From Aphrocallistes beatrix (taxonomy: Eukaryota; Porifera; Hexactinellida; Sceptrulophora; Aphrocallistidae): 64,000 nucleotides of DNA. Position 1 is the stretch's first letter. Each line of letters starts with the position of its first letter. The notes under the pieces were generated by a model, which did no database searches, was not told the origin of the DNA, and was given only the letters and a program-made list of their open reading frames with translations. The stretch is from NCBI GenBank assembly GCA_963281255.1, contig OY725500.1:2723184-2787183 (forward strand), given 5' to 3'. Position numbers and translations under genes: made by a program. This document shows positions 1 to 10,439 of the stretch, piece by piece.

Positions 1-600
1 CCCCAGATTGCTTGGGATTTTTCTATTTATAGTAAATACCCCGAATGTTTATGTCTTCCACGCCCAAAATGACTTAAATCGGAAAAGATGCGACACATTC
101 CAAGGACAACGGAGAGCTAATTATTAAAGGTGTGAAAATATGCACATAATCTTTTTTATTTCTATACATTATATACATTTACATTTCTATACATTATATA
201 CATTTATACATTTAAGATATCAAACATAAGTTGTGGCTTTGAAGTGTTTAATAACAATGACAATCTTTTGTTGTGACGTTCCATGATTCCCGATTGTGTA
301 GTCATATATTTTGTATAGAAATTGTGTGAAAATTGTTTTCCATTTTTCTCGTAGAGATGTTAAAATTTCGCTTAGATCTTAGAACTTAATCGTAGTCAAT
401 CATTTGACACCTACATGGCAATTTTCATATCTCTACGAATTTTCTTCAATCAATTCGGACAAAAAAAGCGTAACGTTTTAAAACCCCTCAATGACAATGA
501 TTTTAGCTTGCTCATTTCCGGTTAAGTCATTTGGGTGGGGAAACCATAGAAATGTAAGGTTCAAGCTATAAATAGAATGAACCCCAGGTCATTGATGGGA
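1..600. repeat. Inverted-repeat (MITE-like) sequence at the left window edge
   Basis: Bases 18-87 and 515-585 are imperfect inverted copies of each other, so this looks like a short foldback or MITE of about 0.6 kb. Both ends start near a CCCCAG/CTGGGG-like motif. The interior is AT-rich with no ORF. It lies in the farnesyl diphosphate synthase intron that precedes the first visible exon. I searched it for an upstream exon and found none. Confidence 0.5.
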
Positions 601-836
601 TAATTACTAATATATAAGATAGTAATATATTGGATAAAAGGAATTTTATCGCTGTGATCCGCCCACATCTAATAATATTACTTGCATTTTAATTGGGTAT
701 ATTGATAATTTGTCCTGTCCACGGTTATCGCGATACCACAGTCTACGGTATCGAATTTTTGGTGTTAATTATCTTACAAATCAAAAGTTAACTTTTAAGT
801 CTTTAAGAAAAGTCAGATTTTAACCTTATTTTTTAG

Positions 837-909
837 ATACCAAACAATTGTTAGATACAAGACATCATTTTATTCTTTCTACCTACCAATTGCATCAGCA
901 ATGTTTTTG
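837..909 (+). CDS. FDPS: FPP synthase exon (K-T-x-FYSFYLP region)
   Basis: The acceptor TTTTTTAG ends at 836 and the donor GTGAGT starts at 910. The exon is 73 nt: one base completing a codon, then 24 codons. It reads YQTIVRYKTSFYSFYLP followed by IASAMFL. This is the conserved helix region of FPP synthases with the YKT...FYSFYLP motif, whose Lys and Thr line the allylic substrate pocket. It lies between the first and second aspartate-rich motifs. Phase matches the next exon exactly. No stop or frameshift is seen. Confidence 0.87.
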
Positions 910-1083
910 GTGAGTTATTTTTGATGTTTTGGCTTTTATATAAGTAGACATTAATATTTGATTATTTTCAGCTGACTTACTATTCAACCTTTCAAACTTG
1001 ATTGATATAAAGTAAAAATTCCACAATGTCGCATATGTTGTATACACGTGTTCAGTAGAGTAGAACTATGGTCAACTTACGAG

Positions 1084-1545
1084 GCTTCTAGTTACGCTGC
1101 ACGGATGGCGTACACTTTGCTTTCATCGGAAGCGCCCTTCGGGCACCTAGGCTCACATTGATTAATTATATGGTAGATAACATCTCTAAATACATCTGTC
1201 TTACTGTTACTTGTATAATCGATATCACCCTAAAGATTACAACATTTTCAAATTGTGAAACTTTTATGCGTAATGATGACGTCATAACAATGTTGAGTAA
1301 TCATTTTTGGATGATAGTTATAGCACATGTGAAGAATATTAATATACACATTCTCTTAGCATTTCAGCGTTCTATCACCTAAAATGGCTGAGTTATGGTC
1401 GAAAAACCGAAATTTCAGATTATAAAAAAACTGACAATGACCTCATAATTCTATGATGAGTCGACATTTTCGTCTGAGGTCAGAACTTAGTGGAGCCTAC
1501 CCATATTAATTAGAATCCTTAGTGTTAAAACTCGATGAATTTGTA
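1084..1545 (+). repeat. Hairpin/TA-array repeat, degraded copy
   Basis: First copy of a repeat found about 17 times in this window. In forward orientation the full unit (about 550 bp) has an end A with hairpin AAGCGCGCTT, then a GC-rich block with stem GGCGGACAC/GTGTCCGCC. An AT-rich body follows with TGACGTCA and TGAGTCA motifs, then TTCTTCAATCAATTCGTTAC, a (TA)n array and end B, CGAGTTTTAATAGTAAGG. Some copies carry inverted end B at both sides. This copy has a diverged GC block and lacks the TA array; an inverted end B lies at 1512-1540. The architecture resembles non-autonomous Helentron/DINE-1-like elements, but the class is inferred. Confidence 0.7.
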
Positions 1546-1629
1546 TTTAAATATATCATAGCCCAATGTATATAAGGCTTGCCATCTGAATCTCAAAAAT
1601 GGATCAATGATGCGGTCGAAGATGGATAT

Positions 1630-4600
1630 CACGGGTGTAAATGTGTTACGAAATTTTTGAAAATATTGCCATTGCAAACAGTGCATATTTTCATTATATA
1701 GGGTATTTCTACTAACAGAATCCACATTCTTTTCGATTCCCTGACATCAAAAAAATTTTTTGATGCAATTTTAAGTACCTTTTTCGATATCTGATTTCTC
1801 ATCATCTATTCATTTTAGATGTAATTAAAGTGTTAAATATGTATAGAAGCCATGCATAAACTGTCTATGAATAGTAAATTTACTCAATATAATGGTTTGA
1901 TTTCACGAAATCTTTTATTTTTGACCAAAATCGCCGTTCCGCATCCCACTATCCCCGAACATTATTCACAAAATTTTCTTCACTCTAAAATGGTAGATAT
2001 CATTGTTTACTCGTATTATATAGAATTTGTTTCGAATTAAATATATATAATGTTCGTATATTGTTATTTTCAAATGTTATATATGCTAAATAGTATATTT
2101 TTCTTAGTTTCCCTTTTAATGTTTAAATAGTTGTTAACTGAATTACTGCTATTATTGGAATTAAATATTCTAGTATCATTTTGCGGTTATATTTGTACTA
2201 AATATATCTAACATATACGTATGTAAACATATATATGCTGTATAATAGCGCATATCTCTGCTTAAGATACAAATTTTATGCTTACTAATCGTCATCAGAA
2301 TTATCTGTGTCCCAATTGTGAGGTTGAATCCTATCATCCTCCTCGGTGTTAATATTATTCATCAACTCTACCTCATCGTGAGGTGTTACTTCTGAACTAC
2401 TTGATTCTTTTTGTGATTCACGAATAGCATCGTCCCAATTAAGATTGTAGCTATAGGTCACCATAGTCGATTAGACGTTGAGAATATAATGCTTGGTTAG
2501 TTTCTCTTGTCTTGAATCTCAAATTCCACATCTTCTGCAGACGAGAATGAAGCATTTCACCACTTTGTTCTGAACTGATCGCAGCTCCAGCATTAAGAAT
2601 AGACTCATAATAGAGATAATATTATTGTAGTGATCAGATAGCACATGGGATTTTAAAGACCACGGCAAAGAAGTGGATGTCCAAGCATCCCTGAAGTCAC
2701 GAATACTTTCGACCCAGCCTAAAATTTCGCGGGTTTTTCCAAGACATTTATCTTTAACGGTCTTCAATGCTCTTAGTGCATCTGAATACAAATTAGCATG
2801 AACTTCAAAAGGTATTTCCCCCATTGCCACTGCATCTAGAAGGCGTGAACATGAATTTCCTTCCAGTGCCCCTGTCCAGTAATCAGACATGTATACCTTA
2901 GCCTTTAGCAATGCTTTACAGTGACGTTTATAAAGTTGGCGACTCTCTTTAGTCACGGCTGTTTCCGATGGTCTTACAGCAAAATAGAGTTTATTCGTAA
3001 GACCGATCAGGATGTGGAGTGGAGCTAGTGCTAGTACCTCCATTGGAGAATCCTTCCACCGAATAATGGGGTGATTGACAACATTATTGGATTTTAAAGC
3101 TAAGTCAGATATAACCCCATCATAAGATCTAGCCTTGGCTGGTTTTCCAGTACAGGGGTCTCCTTTTCGCCAGAGGCAATATGGACAAGGGTGTTTGCTC
3201 TGTGCCTGTTGAATTCCAACAAGCAGTGCTGCAACCTTAAAATCACAAGCTATTTGCTTTGGAATTCCAAAATCAAATAGTGAAAAAATAGATGGATAAT
3301 TAAACATTTCTCTCAGATTGTTGTGAGTTTCAGGAGCCTGTCCAATTGCGATCACAAAATTTGTTAGTACGCTGTTTGGATTTGGCAGGTTGTGACTCTT
3401 GGTGATCACTGAAACAATATTTACTGACATTTTTAGGAACTGTTGACCACCATCGAGTTGGAACTTAAGCCTTGTAATGGATTCAAATTGATTATTTGTG
3501 ACGATATTAAGTAATTTATGAATGTCAATACAGAATCCAAATGGGGTAGGTACAGGTTTAGCAGATTTCTCTGTACTCTGCTCTATATTGAGCATGACTG
3601 GAGCAAAAATCTCGCCGAAGATGATCCACTTTTCATCCCAAGCAGCCTTTACGCCTCCTGCTGGAAAGATGACGCCATCTCTACGAAGTATCCTAGCCAT
3701 TTCCCAATACGCATTCTTTCCTAAACCTGGGTGTCCAAGTCGTTGTAGATCTCGAACAGTTGAATAGCTGAGAGTTTTAGTGTCATGGTTACGACCTTCA
3801 TAACCTACTGAAGTAAGTGCAAGTTGTCTATTACTGTCAAGAGAAGAGTGTAGTTTCAAGACAGATGTAGATAAAGTCGAAGTCGTTTTCTCATTTTTAA
3901 TCTCTTTCAACGCGCTACGGAGATAATCACAAGCAAACCTATCAGCATGGCCTCGGGCTTGAACACGTTCACCGAATAACTGCGCTGCCTGAGGAGCAGA
4001 CCTGAGGTGTTTCAAAACTTTATTGCATGCATTTTTATCATGACTATCCATGAATTGCCCACAATTACTACACAGAGACTTGATATGACTTTGTTCAAGT
4101 GGTCGTCCTGCACTAGGTAAATTAGATTGCAATTTTGTTAATCTATTATTGACCAATGAAGAGGCTATTTGGCATACTTGGCATCTCATTTCGGCACTAC
4201 ATACGATTGTTTGCCTTGTGTCGCAGACGAACCTATCAATCATTGGTTGAAATTCAATAGAGATACGTAATTTGGACCACTTTTCTTGAGTTATCTCGTC
4301 AGAATCAAGTCGGACAAGCCTTCTTTTACAGCTGTTACACAGTGTCTTAGGCTTCGAAAGATTGGTTAACTCAAGCGAAAAATCTATGTTATAAAACTTC
4401 TTTGCCCTCTGGACTACAAGGGCAGAAAGTGACTGCCTCTTTGTTGTTATAACAGCGCAAGAAATGCGTCAAACAACAAAAGCGACAAACGGAATAAAGT
4501 TTATCTAAGTGATAGTCATCCCATATATCCGCTACTTCACTAGGAATTTCAAAGAGTGATGCCATTTTTGGAACTGATGTGTAGGAATAATACAATTAAG

Positions 4601-5451
4601 AAGAATTTAATTTTTACGACAATATACGTAACCTTTGTAATTTCTGACAAGAATAAATAATATTTACCATCTTTAACTAATTTCATGTTATTAATACACA
4701 GTCGATGGATAAATAATATTTATCAATCGAAACAATATTTTCTTTAATAAAATTAAGTGATGCATTCATTTGGTTTGCGGTTGATTTCCATGACTATATT
4801 AAATCTTTTCGTTTAATAGTTGAAGTTATTCCTGAAAGCCTTATCTATGAGATTATACTATCTCTACAAATATAACATTTCATACTTGTTGTATGTTTTC
4901 ATTATTTTATTTGAATCAAAATGATTCAAGGATGAGCTGTGATGATAATCATATTAGTGAAAGGGTATAAACATTGTATTTTCTATTTGCATCAGAATTT
5001 TGGGCACAGAAAAGATCTATCAATTTCTAAACATGAATGGTATTTATTAAAGATGTGACCAATAAAAACCATCTAGTTATAGACTAAATTGCTAGAAATA
5101 TATGTACAATAATACGCGGAACGGCGATTTTGGTCAAAAATAAAAGATTTCGTGAAATCAAACCATTATATTGAGTAAATTCACTATTCATAGACAGTTT
5201 ATGCATGGCTTCTATACATATTTAACACTTTAATTACATCTAAAATGAGTAGATGATGAGAAATCAGATATCGAAAATTGTACAGAAATTAACCAACCCC
5301 AGGTACTTAAAATTGCATCAAAAAATTTTTTTGATGTCAGGGAATCGAAAAGAATGTGGATTCTGTTAGTAGAAATACAATATATAATGAAAATATGCAC
5401 CGTTTGCAATGGCAATTTTTTCAGAAATTTCGTAAGACATTTACACCCGTG
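1630..5451 (-). mobile_element. DNA transposon with ~320-bp inverted arms and zinc-finger transposase
   Basis: Left arm 1630-1945 and right arm 5116-5451 are inverted copies with only small differences; the right arm has about 30 extra bases. Both outer ends begin CACGGGTGTAAATG. Between them lies one minus-strand transposase-like gene with frameshifts. The flanks read GGATAT on the left and GGATCT on the right, so no exact target duplication can be claimed. Ends beginning CAC and the coding motifs recall the Transib/RAG1 and CMC groups, but the family is not resolved. It sits in the first visible FPP synthase intron. Confidence 0.72.
2285..4595 (-). pseudogene. Zinc-finger DDE-type transposase-like gene, frameshifted
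   Basis: The start ATG at 4595 opens a frame with SVCRFCCLTH and FCPC cysteine motifs that stops at 4389. A shifted frame overlapping at about 4400 continues TLCNSCKRRL and then 574 residues to 2519. It contains a possible first acidic site FQLDGGQQFLKMSV (near 3440), a CPYC knuckle (near 3170) and LHILIGLTNKLY (near 3000). Near 2620 another frame gives the better C-terminus SSEQSGEMLHSRLQKMW. A further acidic stretch (WDDAIRE...DNSDDD) ends at 2285. The order acidic site, CxxC, LHxxIG, then SE...SGE recalls RAG1/Transib-like DDE enzymes. The aspartate expected in the LH motif is absent. At least three frame breaks mean it is dead or has unrecognised introns. Confidence 0.6.
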
Positions 5452-5624
5452 GGATCTATTCTAAACCAAAATTAAATGTATCGACTTTAAAGTTTAAATT
5501 CAACCACACTTTCTAAAAATATTTTAGGTATTTCTTTCCTGGTTTAGCAATTCTAATATATTAGATATCACAGGGGTTGGCAACATATGGAACGCGAACC
5601 TAAATTGATTGCACGCGAAGTTTA

Positions 5625-6178
5625 ATATATACAAGCGCGCTTCGCTTGCTTGCGCTGCGCGGCTGGCGGACACAAAGTGTCCGCCAGAGGCTCCCTTCGG
5701 TCGCCTGGAGGTGACATTGGTTAATTATAAGGGAGATATCATCTCTAAATATGTCCATCTTAGTTTTAAAATCGATATCACTCGAAAAAACACCAAATTT
5801 GTCAATTTTTAAAATTTTGATGAGTAATGATGACGTCATAGCAAAGTGATGAGTCATCATTTTTTGATGATAGTTGCATCATATGTGAGACGTGTTAGTA
5901 TAGATTCTATTAAAATTTCAGCCTTATATCTCCTATAATGGCTGAGTATGCCCGAATAACTGTGTTGCTTAACTTTTAAAAATGTGACAATGACGTCATA
6001 ATTCCATGATGAGTCGACATTTTCGTCTGAGCTCAGAACTTACTGGAGCCATAGCCCAAAGACTCCCATATGCCAAAAATCAGCTTTCTACGCCTGGCAG
6101 TTTCTTCAATCAATTCGTTACAGATATATATATATACAAGGTATATACAAACAATAATCGAGTTTTAATAGTAAGGAT
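5625..6178 (+). repeat. Hairpin/TA-array repeat, near-complete copy
   Basis: Forward copy with end A hairpin at 5630-5650, GC block to about 5715, two TGACGTCA motifs (near 5830 and 5992), one TGAGTCA (near 5850), the TTCAATCAATTCGTTACA segment and a short TA array. End B finishes AGTAAGGAT at 6178. Confidence 0.85.
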
Positions 6179-6398
6179 TTGTGTCGACAGACCGATATTT
6201 ATGTATATTCTGGGATCGGTAACCATAGGCAGGCCTGCTCCTGGCACACAAGGTCATAACTTTATTGACATTGTAGATAAACGGCACACTTCATTCAAAA
6301 GGCTGCCGGCCTCTGAGATACCATATCTTTAATATTATCTTAATACTAATCCTTTGTCTTTTCAGTAAATCTATTAGCAACTATTCATTCATCTAAGA

Positions 6399-6740
6399 AT
6401 GCAAAACACGTGCTCAGTTCCAAGTTACAAGAGCAATTACAGAACAGAGATCGCGTTCCATGTCATTAAAAACCCCAAAATAAAAAAAACCCACCTGAAC
6501 TTAAGCAAGCATGGGTTCAAGCACTACATCGAGAGCATATTGACGAACTTAAATATATATTCGATTGTGTCAAACACGTACAGGAAATCCCTCGAGCAAG
6601 TCCAAAACTAAAGGATGGGGCAGTTCCATGCTTCTTGTCAGGATGTTCATCATACTACTCCAGCCAGTCTTCCACCAAGCATCGTCGCATTTCATATGAT
6701 TCAAAAGAAGAATATTTTCTTAACCAAACGATCTGACTAA
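6399..6740 (+). pseudogene. THAP-domain gene remnant
   Basis: The reading MQNTCSVPSYKSNYRT aligns with the start of the THAP protein at 51297-52193 (MSTSCSAPGCKSNYKS). After a frameshift, EIPRASPKLKDGAVPCFL and DSKEEYFLNQ match its EIPR...PKLKDDAVPVFL and DSKDDEFLNQ. The second zinc ligand is lost (Cys to Tyr) and the middle is frameshifted, so this is a decayed relative. No inverted ends like those at 50148/52445 were found around it. Confidence 0.6.
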
Positions 6741-6890
6741 CGACCTGCCGCGATTAAATAGGAAGTTCAATATGGAGAACACGGCGGCCGATTACCTATC
6801 CAGACTCCCTCGAGACATAGATAAGAGTGTAAACAATGATGTTGACCATTTCGAGCGTCACCTTTTTCTATACCTGATCTCAATGAATTA
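6740..6890 (+). pseudogene. Ty3/gypsy pol fragment (RNase H C-terminal motif)
   Basis: One frame reads NTAADYLSRLPRD. This matches the N-x-x-A-D-x-L-S-R motif that closes the RNase H domain of Ty3/gypsy polymerases. Only about 50 residues are visible and no LTR is seen. It abuts the THAP remnant and a truncated TA-array repeat end. Confidence 0.45.
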
Positions 6891-6910
6891 CAGTTTCTTC
6901 AATCAATTCG

Positions 6911-6963
<53 letters not shown>
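6888..6963 (+). repeat. Repeat end with (TA)n array
   Basis: The segment TTTCTTCAATCAATTCGTAA belongs to the hairpin/TA-array repeat and runs into about 25 perfect TA units. A pogo-like MITE begins directly at the last TA (6964). Confidence 0.75.
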
Positions 6964-6966
<3 letters not shown>

Positions 6967-7547
6967 TCGAACCTGCTATAACGGTCACTCTGTATAACAG
7001 TCACCTGTCTATAGCGGCCACCATTGAACAGTCCCGTCCGAAATTCCATAATACAAGCGCGCTTCGCGCTTGCTTGCGCTGAGCGGCTGGCGGACACTTT
7101 GTGTCCGCCGGAGGCTCCCTTCGGTCGCCTGGAGTCACATTGGTTAATTATAAGGGATATAACATCTCTAAATATGTCTGTTCTACTGTGCTAATCGATA
7201 TCACTCGAAAAATCACCAAATTTGTCAATTTTAAAATTTTTGATGCGTAATGATGACGTCATAACAAAGTGATGAGTCATCATTTTTTGATGAAAGTCGC
7301 ATCATATGTGAGGTATGTTAGTATACAGATTCTATTAAAATTTCAGCCTTCTATCTCCTATAATGGCTGAGTTATGCCCGAATAACTGTGTTGCTTAACT
7401 TTTAAAAATGTGACAATGACGTCATAATTCAATGATGAGTCGACATTTTGCTCTGAACTCAGAACTTACTGGAGCCATAGCCAAAAGACTCCCACATGCC
7501 AAAAATCAGCCTTCTGCGCCCGGCAGTTTCTTCAATCAATTCGTTAC

Positions 7548-7582
<35 letters not shown>

Positions 7583-7959
7583 CATCGAGTTTTAATAGTA
7601 AGGATTGACCCTGTGTATAGCGGTCACCTGCTCAACGCGGCCAGCGGCCACCCATTTGCAGTCCCTTACTGACCCAAAAACTGTGTATAACGGTCATTAT
7701 CTGTCTATAATGGTCACTACCTGTCTATAACGACCATCACCTTTTTCACCTTTTATGTGTTTATGACAGAACCTGTTACGAACGATAAATAAGTTTCATT
7801 ATATTACTTCAAGTAATAGATTTCTAAAAGCTTGATATTCATTTCACTACGTTGATACCTTTTGGGGATTAAGACAATCACCTGTATATAACGGCCACCA
7901 GTGTATAACGGCCAATTTTGTCCAGTCCCTTGGGTGGCCGTTATATACAGGTTCCACTG
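6964..7959. mobile_element. Pogo/Tigger-like MITE interrupted by a repeat
   Basis: The left end CAGTCGAACCTGCTATAACG and right end (inverted) CAGTGGAACCTGTATATAAC are flanked by TA on both sides. Internal subterminal copies of TATAACGGTCA-type motifs are typical of this group. A hairpin/TA-array repeat (7051-7605) interrupts it; without that the element is about 440 bp. No transposase is present. Confidence 0.8.
7051..7605 (+). repeat. Hairpin/TA-array repeat nested in a pogo-like MITE
   Basis: Complete forward copy from the hairpin end to AGTAAGGAT. It contains two TGACGTCA sites, one TGAGTCA site and a (TA)n array near 7551-7577. The MITE sequence resumes at once with TGACCCTGTGTATAGCGG, so the insertion boundaries are defined to within a few bases. 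Confidence 0.85.
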
Positions 7960-7978
7960 TATATACTATATATATATA

Positions 7979-9333
7979 CAGTATGTCAAGAAATTGATGA
8001 TCCTTTAAAAATTTTTTATTTTTGCAATTATTTTCATGTATAACATTCTTAACTCAATTGTCGTTATCGAACCATTAACTTGAATCTATAAAACGGAATA
8101 AAAAATTTTCCTATACTATAATCGCAACAAGAATCACTTGAGAAACGTTGCAAAAAAATTCTGTTTTTAGTTAGAGATTTGATGTTATAAAATGGTGAAA
8201 GAGCACTCTTTGGCTACCCGAAATCATGCTATTGGACAATTATCTGCTGGTATGTCGCAAACAGAGGTGGCTGATTCGTTAGGTGTTGGAATTGCCACAA
8301 TAAAAAGATGGTGGAGGCGACACAGGGAGGGGAAAAGTTTGACGAATCGCAACGGTCGTGGCAGGAAAAAGAAGCTGACCAGAGTGGAAAAAATTAAAAT
8401 TTCGAAAAGCAAGGGAAAAAGAAGACAATCATGCAGAGAACTAGCTAATAGATTATCGAAACATGGACGAAAGGTTTCCCATGAAACAATTAGGACGTAT
8501 TTGCGCGGAAATCTAAAACTTAAGAGCTACAAACCCCAGACAGTGCCCAGGTTGACCATCAAACAGAAGGAAAATCGGGTAAAATTTTGCAAAGAGAGGA
8601 AAAACTGGACTGCAGAGGAGTGGAAAGCTGTTATATTTTCAGATGAGTCCCCATTTCAGTTATTTTCTCTCCCAAACAAGCAGACAGACCGAATCTGGGC
8701 TTCCAAGAGGGAAGATGTGAAGCCAAACGAATCTTTGAAGCATCCTCTGAAAATCCAGGTTTGGGGAATGATGAGCTACCGAGCATTGGGGAAACTTCAT
8801 GTAATTCCCAAAGGACAAATGGTAACTGGGAAATATTATGTGGAAGAGATCTTGGAAAAGTCTCTTCATTCTGACTTCAACAGAAAGAAAGAAAATGGCT
8901 CTATTCTGATAAGAAAAATGCTTCCTGACATGTCTGCGGCCGTTTTCCAGCAAGATGGGGCCCCAGCTCATCACTCCCGCCTTGCCCAAAATTGGTTGCA
9001 ACGCAACATTCCTTCATTCTGGATCAAAGGTATATGGCCTGGCAATAGTCCAGATTTGTCGCCTATTGAAAATCTCTGGGCTATCGTGAAGGGGAAGCTC
9101 CAAGAACTGGAACCTGCAACCAATGAAGAAACCCTGATTAAAAACGTCAAGGAGGCCTGGTCTCAGATATCACCTGATACTCTGGAAGCTTTAATAGCTG
9201 GAATGCCAAATAGAATTAAGAGATGTCTACAATTAGAAGGCGGATACATAGGAAAGTAAAATTATATGAGTTTGTAAGTTAGTTAAAAGTAATAAAGTTA
9301 AATTCAAGGGATCATCAATTTCTTGACATACTG
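7979..9333 (+). mobile_element. Intact Tc1-family transposon, DD37E type
   Basis: The inverted ends are perfect for 25 bp (7979-8003 and 9309-9333), start CAGTATGTCAAGAAATTG, and are flanked by TA. The 1355-bp element contains one uninterrupted transposase ORF. Intact ORF and perfect ends suggest a young and possibly active copy. It sits in the TA array next to a hairpin/TA-array repeat end. Confidence 0.93.
8192..9259 (+). CDS. Tc1/mariner-superfamily transposase (DD37E)
   Basis: 355-residue nuclear cut-and-paste transposase. Residues 1-60 form a first helix-turn-helix (QTEVADSLGVGIATIKRWWR) with a basic GRGRKKK stretch. A second paired-like DNA-binding half runs to about 125. The catalytic core shows FSDESPF (D151), QQDGAPAHHS (D255) and SPDLSPIENLW (E293). 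Thirty-seven residues separate D255 and E293 instead of the 34 of classic Tc1, placing it with DD37E relatives. Length is normal for the family. The start lies about 190 bp inside the left end, and no stop or frameshift breaks the frame. Confidence 0.95.
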   Translation: MVKEHSLATRNHAIGQLSAGMSQTEVADSLGVGIATIKRWWRRHREGKSLTNRNGRGRKKKLTRVEKIKISKSKGKRRQSCRELANRLSKHGRKVSHETIRTYLRGNLKLKSYKPQTVPRLTIKQKENRVKFCKERKNWTAEEWKAVIFSDESPFQLFSLPNKQTDRIWASKREDVKPNESLKHPLKIQVWGMMSYRALGKLHVIPKGQMVTGKYYVEEILEKSLHSDFNRKKENGSILIRKMLPDMSAAVFQQDGAPAHHSRLAQNWLQRNIPSFWIKGIWPGNSPDLSPIENLWAIVKGKLQELEPATNEETLIKNVKEAWSQISPDTLEALIAGMPNRIKRCLQLEGGYIGK

Positions 9334-9338
9334 TATAC

Positions 9339-9935
9339 AAACATTAATCGAGTTTTAATATTAAGGATATATATATATAGTATATACTAACAAGCGCGCT
9401 TCGCTTGTTTGCCCTGCGTGGCTGGTGGACACTTTGTGTCCGCCGGAGGCGCTCTTTGGGCGCCTGTGGTCATCATTGATTAATTGTAAGGGAAATAACA
9501 CCTCTAAATACGTTGGTCCTACTGTTATAATCGATATCGCACGAAAAATCACCAAATTAATCAATTTTGAAAATTTTGATGAGTAATATAGAAGTCATAA
9601 CAAAGTGATGAGTCATCATTTTTTGATGATAGTTGTATATGTGAGGTATGTTAGTATACAGATTATATTAAAATTTCAGCATTCTATTTTCTATAATGGC
9701 TGAGTTATGCCCGAATAACTGTCTTGCTTCACTTTTAAAAATGTGACAATGATGTTATAATTCCATGATGAGTCTACATTTTGCTCTGTGCTCCGAACTT
9801 AGTGGAGCCATAGCCAAAAGACTCCCACTTGTCAAAAATCAGCTTTCTGTGCCTAGCAGTTTTTTAATCAATTCGTTACATATATATATATAGTATATAG
9901 TATGCACATTAATCGAGTTGTAATATTAAGGATAT
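9339..9935 (+). repeat. Hairpin/TA-array repeat with inner and outer end B
   Basis: An end B segment at 9339-9367 is followed by a forward copy from the hairpin at about 9390 to a second end B at about 9933 (AATATTAAGGAT variant). The CRE-like sites are mutated; one TGAGTCA remains. Confidence 0.75.
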
Positions 9936-9939
9936 ATAT

Positions 9940-10345
9940 ATATGTAACGAATTGATTGAAGAAAGTGGCAGGCGCAGAAAGCTGATTTTTGGCATGTAGG
10001 AATCTTTGGTTATGGCTCCACCAAGTTCTGAGTTTGACGAAAATATCTCCTCATCATGGAATTAAGACGTCATTGTCACCTTTTTATATTTAGAAATTTC
10101 AGTTTTTTGGGTATAACTTAGCCATTTTAGATTATAGAACGCTGAATTTTAATAGAATGTATATATAAATATTCCTTACATGTGACATAACTATCAGCAA
10201 AAAAATGATGACTCATCACCTTATTATGACGTCATCATTACGCATCAAAATTTGAAAAAAATTGACAAAGCCAGCTGCGCAGCACAAGCAAGCGAAGCGC
10301 TTGTATATATATATAAACAAACATTAATCGAGTTTTAATATTAAT
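9940..10345 (-). repeat. Hairpin/TA-array repeat, reverse copy with internal deletion
   Basis: Reverse-orientation copy starting TGTAACGAATTGATTGAAG and ending in the hairpin CAAGCGAAGCGCTTG near 10304. Most of the GC block is missing. A further end B follows at about 10320-10345. TGACGTCA is present near 10220 and TGACTCA near 10210. Confidence 0.75.
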
Positions 10346-10439
10346 GTTTGTGATTAAGTGATGCTTTCAACAGAGAAATTATTTTACTATTGTATACTTG
10401 CTCCAACCTACTCTCCCTCTATTTACCGAAACACCCCTG

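Noticed and set aside
1-836. An upstream FPP synthase exon
   Set aside because: No segment ends with the required phase and matches the expected region before the YKT motif; upstream exons must lie outside.
1630-5451. Firm assignment of this element as a RAG transposon
   Set aside because: The second catalytic Asp expected in the LH motif is not seen, the 5-bp duplication is absent and no RAG2-like gene is present; only resemblance is reported.
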